A DNA stretch of 10,535 nt from Candidatus Omnitrophota bacterium (GTDB taxonomy: Bacteria > Omnitrophota > Koll11 > Gygaellales > Profunditerraquicolaceae). Positions 1 through 6,513 of the stretch are shown here, piece by piece. Below the pieces are notes generated by a model, which was given only the letters and a program-made list of their open reading frames with translations, had not been told where the DNA came from and made no database searches. The DNA lies in NCBI GenBank assembly GCA_026387515.1, contig JAPLLP010000276.1:8765-19299 (forward strand). Direction: 5' to 3'. The position numbers and the translations under genes were made by a program. Every line of letters starts with the position of its first letter. Positions within the stretch are counted from its first letter, which is position 1.

Positions 1-1005
1 ATGCAGACTATCCTTGCCAATATGGTTGAAGGAGTAATTGCGGTTGACGTCGACACAAAAATAATGTCTTGGAACCCTGCGGCGGAAAAGATATTCGGTA
101 TTTTAAAGAATGAGGCCGAAGGGAGGTTTTTCTTGGAGGTAGTCCGCAATAGTGATATCAATATGGTTATAAACAAGATCCTGGAAAATAAAGAATTTAT
201 TTCACAGGAGATAACGTTGATTTGGCCGCTGCAAAAGATTTTTCAGTTGAACGTTTCTCCCATATTTGAGAACGATAAAATTAAAGGATGCGTTTTAGTG
301 ATACACGATATTACCGAATTAAGGAGGCTTGAAAACATCCGCCGGGATTTTGTGGCCAATGCCTCTCACGAGCTAAAAACTCCCCTGACCTCCATTAAGG
401 GTTTCGTGGAGACCCTTGAAGAAGGCGCTTTGGAGGACAAAGAACACGCCCGCCATTTTCTAAAGATCATCGAGGAGCATACCAACCGCCTGGATAATTT
501 GATTAACGACCTTCTTTCTTTATCGCATTTAGAGTCCGGCAAGATTATCTTGAGCAAAGGAAATCTTAATCTCAAAACTCTTACCGAAGAGGTTATTCAG
601 GGATTTGGCTCTCAGTTAAAAAAGAGGTCTATTGGCATTGATAATGAGCTACATGGTTTATTAGTTATGGCTGATTACGCCAAGATAGGGCAGGTAATGA
701 CTAATCTCATTGATAATGCGATCAAATTTAACCGGGATGAAGGATCCATCAAGATTTATTCTCAAGAGTTGCAAGGCAGCATAAAGGTTATCGTCGATGA
801 TTCCGGCATGGGTATTCCCGCAAAAGATATTCCCCGCATCTTTGAGCGTTTCTATCGAGTGGATAAGGCGCGTTCGCGCGAGCTCGGCGGAACGGGCCTT
901 GGGCTTTCCATCGTCAAGCATATCGTCGAGCTGCACGGCGGCTCCGTAGGATTGGAAAGCACCGAAGGTTTAGGCTCACAATTCTGGTTTACCCTCCCCA
1001 AATAA
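1..1005 (+). CDS. phoR: PhoR-like sensor histidine kinase (5' truncated by window edge)
   Basis: This is a two-component sensor kinase that autophosphorylates on His and passes the phosphate to a response regulator, probably a PhoB/PhoP protein encoded just upstream outside the window. Visible order: PAS domain at about residues 1-105; HisKA with the H-box around H123 (ASHELKTPLTS); N-box NLIDNAIKF around 235-243; G1 box DDSGMGIP at 266-273; F-box FERFYR; G2 box GGTGLGLSIV around 297-305. All catalytic boxes are intact. There is no membrane segment or HAMP. The first visible residues (MQTILANMVEGVIAVD) align with the usual interior start of a PhoR PAS domain, so the ATG at base 1 is probably an internal Met and the transmembrane sensor part lies upstream. 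It ends just before a putative Pho box and the pst operon, which supports PhoR over a generic kinase. The family and catalytic state are clear; the specific PhoR role rests on context. Confidence 0.85.
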   Translation: MQTILANMVEGVIAVDVDTKIMSWNPAAEKIFGILKNEAEGRFFLEVVRNSDINMVINKILENKEFISQEITLIWPLQKIFQLNVSPIFENDKIKGCVLVIHDITELRRLENIRRDFVANASHELKTPLTSIKGFVETLEEGALEDKEHARHFLKIIEEHTNRLDNLINDLLSLSHLESGKIILSKGNLNLKTLTEEVIQGFGSQLKKRSIGIDNELHGLLVMADYAKIGQVMTNLIDNAIKFNRDEGSIKIYSQELQGSIKVIVDDSGMGIPAKDIPRIFERFYRVDKARSRELGGTGLGLSIVKHIVELHGGSVGLESTEGLGSQFWFTLPK

Positions 1006-1060
1006 TTTAACCTACATTTTACTTTCCCTTCAACTGGATTTAACCACGTTGTTTTATACT
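1005..1060 (+). promoter_or_regulatory. Putative Pho box (four 11-bp-phased repeats) and -10 of the pst operon
   Basis: Four related hexamers start at 1007, 1018, 1029 and 1040, exactly 11 bp apart: TTAACC, TTTACT, TTCAAC, TTAACC. The outer two belong to a perfect 8-bp direct repeat, ATTTAACC, at 1005-1012 and 1038-1045. A -10-like TATACT lies at 1055-1060, nine bases after the last repeat, and there is no good -35. Known biology: PhoB/PhoP regulators bind tandem direct repeats with 11-bp periodicity that replace or overlap the -35 (Bacillus PhoP repeats are TTnACA-like). The position between a PhoR-like kinase and pst genes makes a PhoB/PhoP-activated promoter the natural reading. The transcription start would be near 1067. 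Confidence 0.6.
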
Positions 1061-1071
1061 TTCTTCCGAAA

Positions 1072-1078
1072 AAGGAGG
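1072..1078 (+). promoter_or_regulatory. Strong Shine-Dalgarno site for the first pst-operon gene
   Basis: AAGGAGG lies seven bases before the ATG at 1086. It fixes that start and indicates strong initiation at the head of the operon. Confidence 0.7.
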
Positions 1079-1085
1079 AATAAGG

Positions 1086-1742
1086 ATGAAATTAAAGATA
1101 TTGGTATTGGTTTGGCTGTTATTCTTGATAGCCGGTTCCGCGCGCGCTTATGATGACGGAGATCTCCAGGTATGGAATACCGACACAGAAGAATTCAATA
1201 TTAACAAAGATTCAAAGATAGCCCTGGAGGAAGAATTCCGCTGGGGGGATAATGTTGACCAATTTTATTATCATCATTATGACGCAAGTTGCTTTCACAG
1301 TATAAATAAATATTTAAGTATTGGAGGTGGGTATCGGCAGGTCTTTGAATTAAAAAAAGGGAAATTCATGGCGGAAGATGAACCTTATTTAGCTGCGAGT
1401 TTGCTCTGGGGTATGGCAGGAGTGAGTTTTGAAGATCGCAGCCGCATGGAATACAGGCATTTTGCTTATCAGGCTGATTCCGGGAGATACCGTAATAAAA
1501 TAACCATGAAGCTGCCTTGGAAGTTTACTAGCTTAAAGATTCAGCCTTATGTTTCTGATGAAGGATTTTTTAGCCTTGGCGGAACCAATATGTTCAATCA
1601 GAATAGGTTCTGTTTTGGCCTGGGGGTCAGCCTGGCCAAAAACGTAAAGGGAGAAATCTATTATATGTTGCAGGATACCAGAAGCCCCGGAGATTGGGTT
1701 GATACCAATGTATTAGGGACTAAGCTGAAGATAGTCTTTTAG
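1086..1742 (+). CDS. Putative outer-membrane beta-barrel protein, DUF2490-like
   Basis: A 218-residue exported protein. Residues 1-21 are a signal peptide (MKLK, a hydrophobic core, cleavage likely after ARA). The mature part has alternating polar/hydrophobic strands rich in Tyr, Phe and Trp and ends in ...KIVF with a C-terminal Phe, the usual mark of outer-membrane barrels folded by the Bam complex. The pattern (QVWNTDTEEFNINKD near the start, EEFRWGDN, an EYRHF segment, FCFGLGVSLAKNVKGEIYYMLQ near the end) resembles DUF2490 family barrels, whose function is unknown. It is the first gene behind the putative Pho promoter, and pstS starts eight bases after its stop. From this I infer an outer-membrane role in phosphate acquisition, such as a pore, analogous to but not homologous with PhoE/OprP. 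It ends in TAG, the only one of the complete genes here to do so. Confidence 0.7.
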   Translation: MKLKILVLVWLLFLIAGSARAYDDGDLQVWNTDTEEFNINKDSKIALEEEFRWGDNVDQFYYHHYDASCFHSINKYLSIGGGYRQVFELKKGKFMAEDEPYLAASLLWGMAGVSFEDRSRMEYRHFAYQADSGRYRNKITMKLPWKFTSLKIQPYVSDEGFFSLGGTNMFNQNRFCFGLGVSLAKNVKGEIYYMLQDTRSPGDWVDTNVLGTKLKIVF

Positions 1743-1750
1743 GAGGGGAT

Positions 1751-2602
1751 ATGAAAAAATTATTTTTTATTTTGATTCTCGTTTCATTCTTAACGCCAGC
1801 ATTTGCCGCGAAGAATAAGAATTCTATTCAGATCAAGGGGTCGGATACCATGGTTAATTTGTCTCAATCCTGGGCGGAAAAATACATGCAGGAAAACCCC
1901 GGAGATTTTGTCGCGGTCACCGGCGGCGGTTCAGGCACGGGGATCTCGAGCTTGATAAGCGGGACCTGCGATATAGCTAATTCCTCAAGGACCATCAAAG
2001 AAAAAGAGATCGCCCTGGCAAAACAAAAAGGCGTAAACCCCTACGAAATCAAGGTAGGATTGGATGGCCTGGCTGTGGTGGTAAATCCCAAGAATCCAGT
2101 TAGTAAGATGACAGAGAAGCAGCTGGCCGATATCTTTACCGGCAAGGCCACAAATTGGAAAGAGGTGGGCGGAGGAGATCTAAAAATTGTAGTCCTATCC
2201 CGCGAGGTTAATTCCGGCACCCACGTATATTTTAAGGAGCACGTGTTAAGAGGGAATGACCCGAATTCAAAAGAAGAGTTTGTTCCTTCGGCGCTGATGC
2301 TTTCTTCTTCTCAGGCGATTGCCGATGAGGTTGCGGGAAATACGGCTGCAATCGGTTACTACGGAATGGGGTATATATCAACAAAACAGAAGGCCATCGC
2401 CGTGGCCAAAGACGAAAAATCGGAGTACGTTGTTCCATCGATTGAAAACGTAATAAGCAATAAGTATCCGATCTCAAGGCCGCTTTTTCTTTATGCTAAT
2501 GGCGAGCCACAGGGGTTAGTTAAGAAATTCGTGGATTTCTGCCTTTCCAAAGAGGGGCAGGAGATAGTTATGAAAACCGATTTTGTTCCGATAAAAAAAT
2601 AA
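1751..2602 (+). CDS. pstS: PstS, periplasmic phosphate-binding protein
   Basis: The substrate-binding subunit of the high-affinity phosphate ABC transporter. Residues 1-19 form a signal peptide (MKKLFFILIL..., cleavage likely after AFA) with no lipobox Cys, so it should be a soluble periplasmic protein. Phosphate-contact motifs are in place: GSDTM at 30-34, GGGSGTGI at 58-65, the CDIANSSR segment at 73-80, and REVNSGTH at 151-158. The 283-residue length is normal. The start is supported by AGGAGG at 1741-1746, which overlaps the upstream stop codon. The stop overlaps the pstC start by one base (TAATG), suggesting translational coupling. PstS was recognised from sequence alone and the flanking pst genes confirm it. 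Confidence 0.96.
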   Translation: MKKLFFILILVSFLTPAFAAKNKNSIQIKGSDTMVNLSQSWAEKYMQENPGDFVAVTGGGSGTGISSLISGTCDIANSSRTIKEKEIALAKQKGVNPYEIKVGLDGLAVVVNPKNPVSKMTEKQLADIFTGKATNWKEVGGGDLKIVVLSREVNSGTHVYFKEHVLRGNDPNSKEEFVPSALMLSSSQAIADEVAGNTAAIGYYGMGYISTKQKAIAVAKDEKSEYVVPSIENVISNKYPISRPLFLYANGEPQGLVKKFVDFCLSKEGQEIVMKTDFVPIKK

Positions 2603-3396
2603 TGCGCAAGTTCAAAGAATTTATTATTGAGAAGCTGATTTTAATCAGCGGCCTGGCCTCGATCTTATTTGTCGCGGTCATATTCTTATTTTTGCTCAGA
2701 GAAGGCCTGGCTGTTTTTAAAAGCGTGAGGGTGCTTGATTTTATCTTTGGCAAAAGCTGGTATCCAATATCAGAACCTCCCCAGTTAGGAATACTGCCTT
2801 TAATCCTGGGTTCATTATTGGTAACGCTTGGCGCCGCAGTGATTTCTGTGCCGGTGGGAGTCGCCTGCGCGGTATACATAGCCGAAGTCGCTCCTCCTAG
2901 TACAAAAGAGGTCCTAAAATCCGGAATTGAATTATTGGCTGCTATACCCAGCGTGGTATTAGGCTTTATCGGCATGGTCACGTTGGTGCCTTGGGTGAAG
3001 ATGATCTTTAAGCTGCCTACAGGCCTGACTGCTTTATCCGGATCGATCATGCTTGCTTTCATGGCTATGCCAACAATAGTTTCTCAGTGGCAGGCGATTT
3101 ATCGGGTTATGCTTCCGGCTGCTTCTTCAGGGATTCTGGCGGCGATAATGTTAGGTATCGGCAGGGTCATCGGGGAAACCATGGCCGTAATGATGATCAC
3201 CGGAAATTCCGCGGTTATACCGCAGAGCATCCTGCAGCCGGTGCGTACCCTCACCGCAACAATTGCGGCTGAAATGGGCGAGGCAGTGGTGGGGGGCGAG
3301 CATTACTTTGCCTTATTTGCCGTAGGCATTGTTTTGTTTGTCATCAGTTTCGCGATTAACGTGACCGCGGATCTATGTTTGCATAAAAAACAATGA
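2602..3396 (+). CDS. pstC: PstC, phosphate ABC transporter permease, lacking the EAA coupling loop
   Basis: An inner-membrane permease subunit that pairs with PstA. It has about six hydrophobic segments, the conserved IPSVVLGFIG segment near 115-124, MAMPTIVS at 154-161, and GRVIGETMAVMMITGN at 187-202. At 264 residues it is short. After MPTIVS (S161) the sequence goes straight to QWQAIYRVMLPAA. PstA in this operon, like PstC proteins generally, has about 23 further residues there: the cytoplasmic EAA/coupling helix (PstA 153-175, including REVSLSLGAS). The gap falls at bases 3084/3085 and keeps the frame. The conserved I-LP end of the EAA motif remains. The gene overlaps pstS by one base and pstA by four (ATGA). 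Identity as PstC is firm; whether the shortened protein couples to an ATPase is open. Confidence 0.92.
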   Translation: MRKFKEFIIEKLILISGLASILFVAVIFLFLLREGLAVFKSVRVLDFIFGKSWYPISEPPQLGILPLILGSLLVTLGAAVISVPVGVACAVYIAEVAPPSTKEVLKSGIELLAAIPSVVLGFIGMVTLVPWVKMIFKLPTGLTALSGSIMLAFMAMPTIVSQWQAIYRVMLPAASSGILAAIMLGIGRVIGETMAVMMITGNSAVIPQSILQPVRTLTATIAAEMGEAVVGGEHYFALFAVGIVLFVISFAINVTADLCLHKKQ

Positions 3397-4244
3397 GACA
3401 GAGCCCGCATACTACTCAAAGGATCGCTTTCTTCTTTTTGTTCCTCGCCACGCTCTTAATCGTGCTGCCTGCGGGCCTTATTGTCCTTATTATCTTCCAG
3501 AAAGGACTTCCGGCTTTAAGTTGGCAGTTCATTTTTGATGTCCCGCGCCAGGGTATGCGCGCGGGAGGCATCTTCCCGGCGATAATAGGCACGATTTATC
3601 TGGTTTTTGGGTCCATACTATTTGCTTTGCCGATCGGGCTTATGGCCGCGATATATTTGAGTGAATACGCTAAGGATAATTTTCTTACTCGGATGATAAA
3701 GCTAGCGATCGTCAACCTGGCTGGAGTCCCTTCGGTAGTTTACGGGCTTTTTGGTTTAGCGCTTTTCGTGACCTTCTGTAAATTCGGCGCCTCAATTTTG
3801 TCCGGTTCTCTCACGTTAGGGATCATGATTTTACCCCTTATAATTACTGCTTCGCGCGAGGCCTTGGAGAGCGTGCCGTATGCGTTCCGAGAAGTCAGCC
3901 TATCTTTAGGGGCAAGCAAATGGCAGACTATCCGGCATATCGTATTGCCCAATGCCATACCCGGTATCTTAACCGGCACCATCCTGGGTTTGGGTAGGGC
4001 AGCCGGAGAAACTGCCCCGATTTTATTTACGGTAGCGGCGTTTTACCTTCCACGGCTACCTAAATCTATCTTTGATCAGGCTATGGCTTTGCCGTACCAT
4101 TTATATGTTATCTCTACCCAGGTCCCGAATGTGGATGAAAAGATCCGCTACGGCACAGCGCTGGTTTTATTATTATTGGTATTATCGATGAACCTGGTAG
4201 CCGTGGTTATCAGGTACCATTTTAGGAAGAAAAAGAAATGGTAA
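3393..4244 (+). CDS. pstA: PstA, phosphate ABC transporter permease
   Basis: The second inner-membrane permease subunit, 283 residues, with about six membrane segments. The first is at about 12-35. The conserved GGIFPAIIGTIYL is at 58-70 and GVPSVVYGLFGLALF at 111-125. The cytoplasmic EAA loop is complete: ASREALESVPYAF at 153-165, REVSLSLGAS at 166-175, then KWQTIRHIVLP. GRAAGETAPILFTVAAF at 201-217 is typical of PstA. A basic tail (RKKKKW) closes the protein. Its start overlaps the pstC stop as ATGA and its end overlaps the next gene by seven bases. It is the intact half of the channel and provides the internal comparison that exposes the PstC deletion. Confidence 0.96.
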   Translation: MRQSPHTTQRIAFFFLFLATLLIVLPAGLIVLIIFQKGLPALSWQFIFDVPRQGMRAGGIFPAIIGTIYLVFGSILFALPIGLMAAIYLSEYAKDNFLTRMIKLAIVNLAGVPSVVYGLFGLALFVTFCKFGASILSGSLTLGIMILPLIITASREALESVPYAFREVSLSLGASKWQTIRHIVLPNAIPGILTGTILGLGRAAGETAPILFTVAAFYLPRLPKSIFDQAMALPYHLYVISTQVPNVDEKIRYGTALVLLLLVLSMNLVAVVIRYHFRKKKKW

Positions 4245-4984
4245 AATTAGACATCCAGGATCTTAGTATTTGGTTTGGCAAGGTTCAGGCGTTGCGTAAT
4301 GTCACTATAGGAATCCAGGCGCATGAGATTCTGAGTGTTATCGGGCCTTCCAATAGCGGAAAAACTACCTTTTTACGGATGCTTAACCGTCTAAATGAAT
4401 TGCAGCTTAATTTCCGCAGGCATGGAAAGGTTCTTATGGATGGCGCTGATATCAACTCAATGGAACTGGAATTATTGCGTCGGAAAGTCGGTATGGTATT
4501 CGCGCTTCCCTTGCCATTACCGCTGTCAATATTTGATAATGTCGCCTTTGGCTGCCGCATGCACGGGCTAACCGATAAGAGAAAAATGGAAGAAATAGTG
4601 GAAGCGGCTTTAAAACAGGCGTATATCTGGGATGAGGTAAAGGACAGGTTGTCGTTCTCAGCGTTTATGCTATCCGGCGGGCAGCAACAGCGGCTTTGTA
4701 TCGCCCGGACCCTGGCAGTTGAGCCGGATGTAATTCTTTTTGATGAGCCCTGTTCCGGGCTTGATCCTATCTCTACCGCTAAGGTAGAAGAGGCGATGTT
4801 GGAATTAAAAAAACGCTACACCATTATTCTTGTTACCAACAATGTGAAACAGGCAGCGCGCGTAGGAGATAAGACCGCTTTTTTTCTTTCCGGAGAATTA
4901 GTGGAGCTGGATGTGACAGAAAAGATATTTACCGCTCCAAAGGATCAGCGTACCGACGATTATATCAGGGGGAAATTCGGATAA
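4238..4984 (+). CDS. pstB: PstB-type ATPase 1 with degenerate Q- and H-loops
   Basis: An ATP-binding subunit of the phosphate transporter, 248 residues. Intact parts: Walker [10 protein letters not shown] at 36-44 (PstB usually GPSGCGKST, so variant but functional-looking), signature LSGGQQQR at 145-152, Walker B VILFDE at 165-170 with catalytic E170, and the D-loop SGLD at 173-176. Changed parts: the Q-loop, normally VFQ-K/R-PNPFP in PstB, reads [11 protein letters not shown], so Gln is A89 (codon gcg at 4502-4504) and following polar positions are Leu. The H-loop, normally [10 protein letters not shown], reads [10 protein letters not shown], so His is N201 (aac at 4838-4840). Loss of Gln and His should cripple hydrolysis at the site built on its own Walker A. 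It starts inside the pstA end and abuts a second PstB-type gene by TAATG. I infer it is the degenerate-site half of a heterodimer. Confidence 0.93.
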   Translation: MVKLDIQDLSIWFGKVQALRNVTIGIQAHEILSVIGPSNSGKTTFLRMLNRLNELQLNFRRHGKVLMDGADINSMELELLRRKVGMVFALPLPLPLSIFDNVAFGCRMHGLTDKRKMEEIVEAALKQAYIWDEVKDRLSFSAFMLSGGQQQRLCIARTLAVEPDVILFDEPCSGLDPISTAKVEEAMLELKKRYTIILVTNNVKQAARVGDKTAFFLSGELVELDVTEKIFTAPKDQRTDDYIRGKFG

Positions 4985-5739
4985 TGGCCAAGATAGTAAC
5001 CAAGGATTTAAATCTCTGGTACGGTGATTTCCAGGCTTTGAAAAGCGTTAGCGCGGCTTTCCAGGAGCATAAGATCACCGCGATTATCGGCCCTTCGGGT
5101 TGCGGTAAGTCTACGCTGTTACGCGTTTTTAACCGCATGAACGACCTTATTGAAGGGGTGCGTACCACGGGGGAAGTGGTAATCGATGGTTCTAATATAC
5201 TAGCTGCGGATACAGACCTGGTTGTCTTGCGTAAGAAGGTGGGTATGGTTTTTCAACGGCCTAACCCTTTTCCGTTGTCAATATACGAAAATGTTGTGTT
5301 TGGACTTAAAGTTCATCAGACAGCAACCGACAGGGATACGCTCGATGAAACAGTGGAGCAGAGTTTACGTTCGGTGTTATTATGGGATGAGCTTAAGGAT
5401 AAGCTCCGTAGCCCCGCGTTCTCCCTTTCCTTGGAACAGAGGCAGAGGCTTTGTATTGCCAGGCTTATTGCGGTAAAGCCGGATATCGTTCTTATGGATG
5501 AACCTTGCTCTACCCTGGACCCCAAGGCCACCCAGCGTATCGAGGAATTAATGCGTGAATTAAAGAATAATTATACTATAATAATCGTAACTCATAATAT
5601 GCAACAGGCCGCGCGTGTTTCGGACGATACCGGATTCATGCTTTTAGGGGAATTGATAGAATTCGGCAAGACCGAAGATATTTTTACCCGGCCCGGAGAT
5701 AAACGCACCGAGGATTATATCACGGGAAGGTATGGTTAA
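4984..5739 (+). CDS. pstB: PstB-type ATPase 2 with degenerate signature motif
   Basis: The second phosphate-transporter ATPase, 251 residues, a clear paralogue of its upstream neighbour. Walker [10 protein letters not shown] (36-44), Q-loop [11 protein letters not shown] (Q91), Walker B IVLMDE (168-173, catalytic E173), and H-loop [10 protein letters not shown] (H204) all match the PstB consensus. The ABC signature does not: LSGGQQQR is replaced by LSLEQRQR at 148-155, with both glycines lost (ttg gaa at 5431-5436). Flanking RLCIAR is conserved, so this is a local change rather than a frameshift. A homodimer would have two defective signature motifs. Paired with ATPase 1, its good Walker A/Q/B/H elements face the neighbour's intact LSGGQ and form one complete site. 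A one-base overlap with the upstream gene favours equimolar synthesis, as a heterodimer needs. Confidence 0.93.
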   Translation: MAKIVTKDLNLWYGDFQALKSVSAAFQEHKITAIIGPSGCGKSTLLRVFNRMNDLIEGVRTTGEVVIDGSNILAADTDLVVLRKKVGMVFQRPNPFPLSIYENVVFGLKVHQTATDRDTLDETVEQSLRSVLLWDELKDKLRSPAFSLSLEQRQRLCIARLIAVKPDIVLMDEPCSTLDPKATQRIEELMRELKNNYTIIIVTHNMQQAARVSDDTGFMLLGELIEFGKTEDIFTRPGDKRTEDYITGRYG

Positions 5740-5756
5740 ATAGGGGGGAATTTCAA

Positions 5757-6422
5757 ATGGAAAGACACTTTGATGAAGAATTAAAAGAGCTGCACAAGGA
5801 AATGCTGAAAATGGCCACTCTGACCCAGGAGGCTATCTTTAAGGCTATTGAAGCCTTGAAGTATCGCGATAAAATTATGGCGGAAACCGTGGTGGCCGAA
5901 GACAACCGGGTTGATCAGCTTGAGCTGGACATTGATGAGCGCTGCATTGACCTGATCGCCAGGCACCAACCTATGGCAGGGGATCTGCGGTTCATCACTA
6001 CGGCAATGAAGGTGAACGCGGAACTGGAGCGGATTGCGGATATGGCCGTGGATATTGCCCAAAGGGTTATGGAATTGGTGGACAAGCCGCTTTTAAAGCC
6101 GCTCATAGATATACCTAAACTCTCAGCCATTGCCCAAAAGATGGTTCAGGAGGCCATCGATGCCTTTGTAAATAGAGATGCGGAGCTGGCCAGGAAGGTA
6201 GTTTTATCCGATTCTGAAGCTGATAAATTACGCAATCTTATTCAGGAAGAGTTGATTAACGACTACATGTCTAAAGATATATCAGTTGCTCCCCGCGCAG
6301 TGCCTTTATTACTTATTGCCAGGCACTTGGAACGTATCTGCGACCACACTACCAACATTGCCGAGGATGTGATCTATCTGGTAGAGGCAAAAGTAGTGAA
6401 ACATCATCCCGAGGCGCTTTAA
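5757..6422 (+). CDS. phoU: PhoU, phosphate signalling regulator
   Basis: A cytoplasmic all-helical protein that transmits the state of the Pst transporter to PhoR and represses the Pho response when phosphate is plentiful. At 221 residues it has the usual PhoU length and two repeated three-helix halves. Each half carries the metal-binding E-x-x-x-D type motif: ELERIADMAVDIA (E91, D95) and HLERICDHTTNIAEDV (E192, D196). The conserved RHQPMAGDLRF lies at 69-79. It is 17 bases after the second pstB. A G-rich ribosome site (GGGGGGAA, 5743-5750) precedes the ATG. It is the last gene of the phosphate operon. No convincing intrinsic terminator follows it. Confidence 0.96.
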   Translation: MERHFDEELKELHKEMLKMATLTQEAIFKAIEALKYRDKIMAETVVAEDNRVDQLELDIDERCIDLIARHQPMAGDLRFITTAMKVNAELERIADMAVDIAQRVMELVDKPLLKPLIDIPKLSAIAQKMVQEAIDAFVNRDAELARKVVLSDSEADKLRNLIQEELINDYMSKDISVAPRAVPLLLIARHLERICDHTTNIAEDVIYLVEAKVVKHHPEAL

Positions 6423-6433
6423 AATTGTCGTTT

Positions 6434-6455
6434 CCCCCGCCATTCCCCCGCCATT
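6434..6455. repeat. Perfect 11-bp tandem repeat
   Basis: CCCCCGCCATT occurs twice back to back (6434-6444 and 6445-6455), ending six bases before the putative -35 box. The unit is close to one helical turn, so it could be a two-site operator for a regulator contacting polymerase. It could equally be a simple slippage duplication. Confidence 0.9.
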
Positions 6456-6461
6456 ATCTCC

Positions 6462-6490
6462 TTGACCGGGCCTTACCTATATATTATACT
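6462..6490 (+). promoter_or_regulatory. Sigma70-type promoter for the nitrogen operon
   Basis: TTGACC (6462-6467) and TATACT (6485-6490) are separated by exactly 17 bases, close to the TTGACA-N17-TATAAT ideal. Transcription would start near 6497, leaving about 115 untranslated bases before the Lrp/AsnC-type gene. No other good promoter is seen from there to the end of the window, so this probably serves the whole downstream operon. Confidence 0.7.
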
Positions 6491-6513
6491 ATTTACTTAA
6501 AGTAATAAAAAGA

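Noticed and set aside
366..3062. Open frames on the minus strand opposite phoR, pstS and pstC (for example 366-575, 661-936, 2232-2477, 2568-3062)
   Set aside because: They lie wholly or mostly opposite strongly conserved plus-strand genes, have no ribosome sites or recognisable domains, and are shadows.
4238..4984. First pstB as a decaying duplicate of the second
   Set aside because: The frame is fully open, Walker A, Walker B and signature are conserved, overlaps with both neighbours are tight, and its losses mirror those of its partner; this pattern suggests specialisation.
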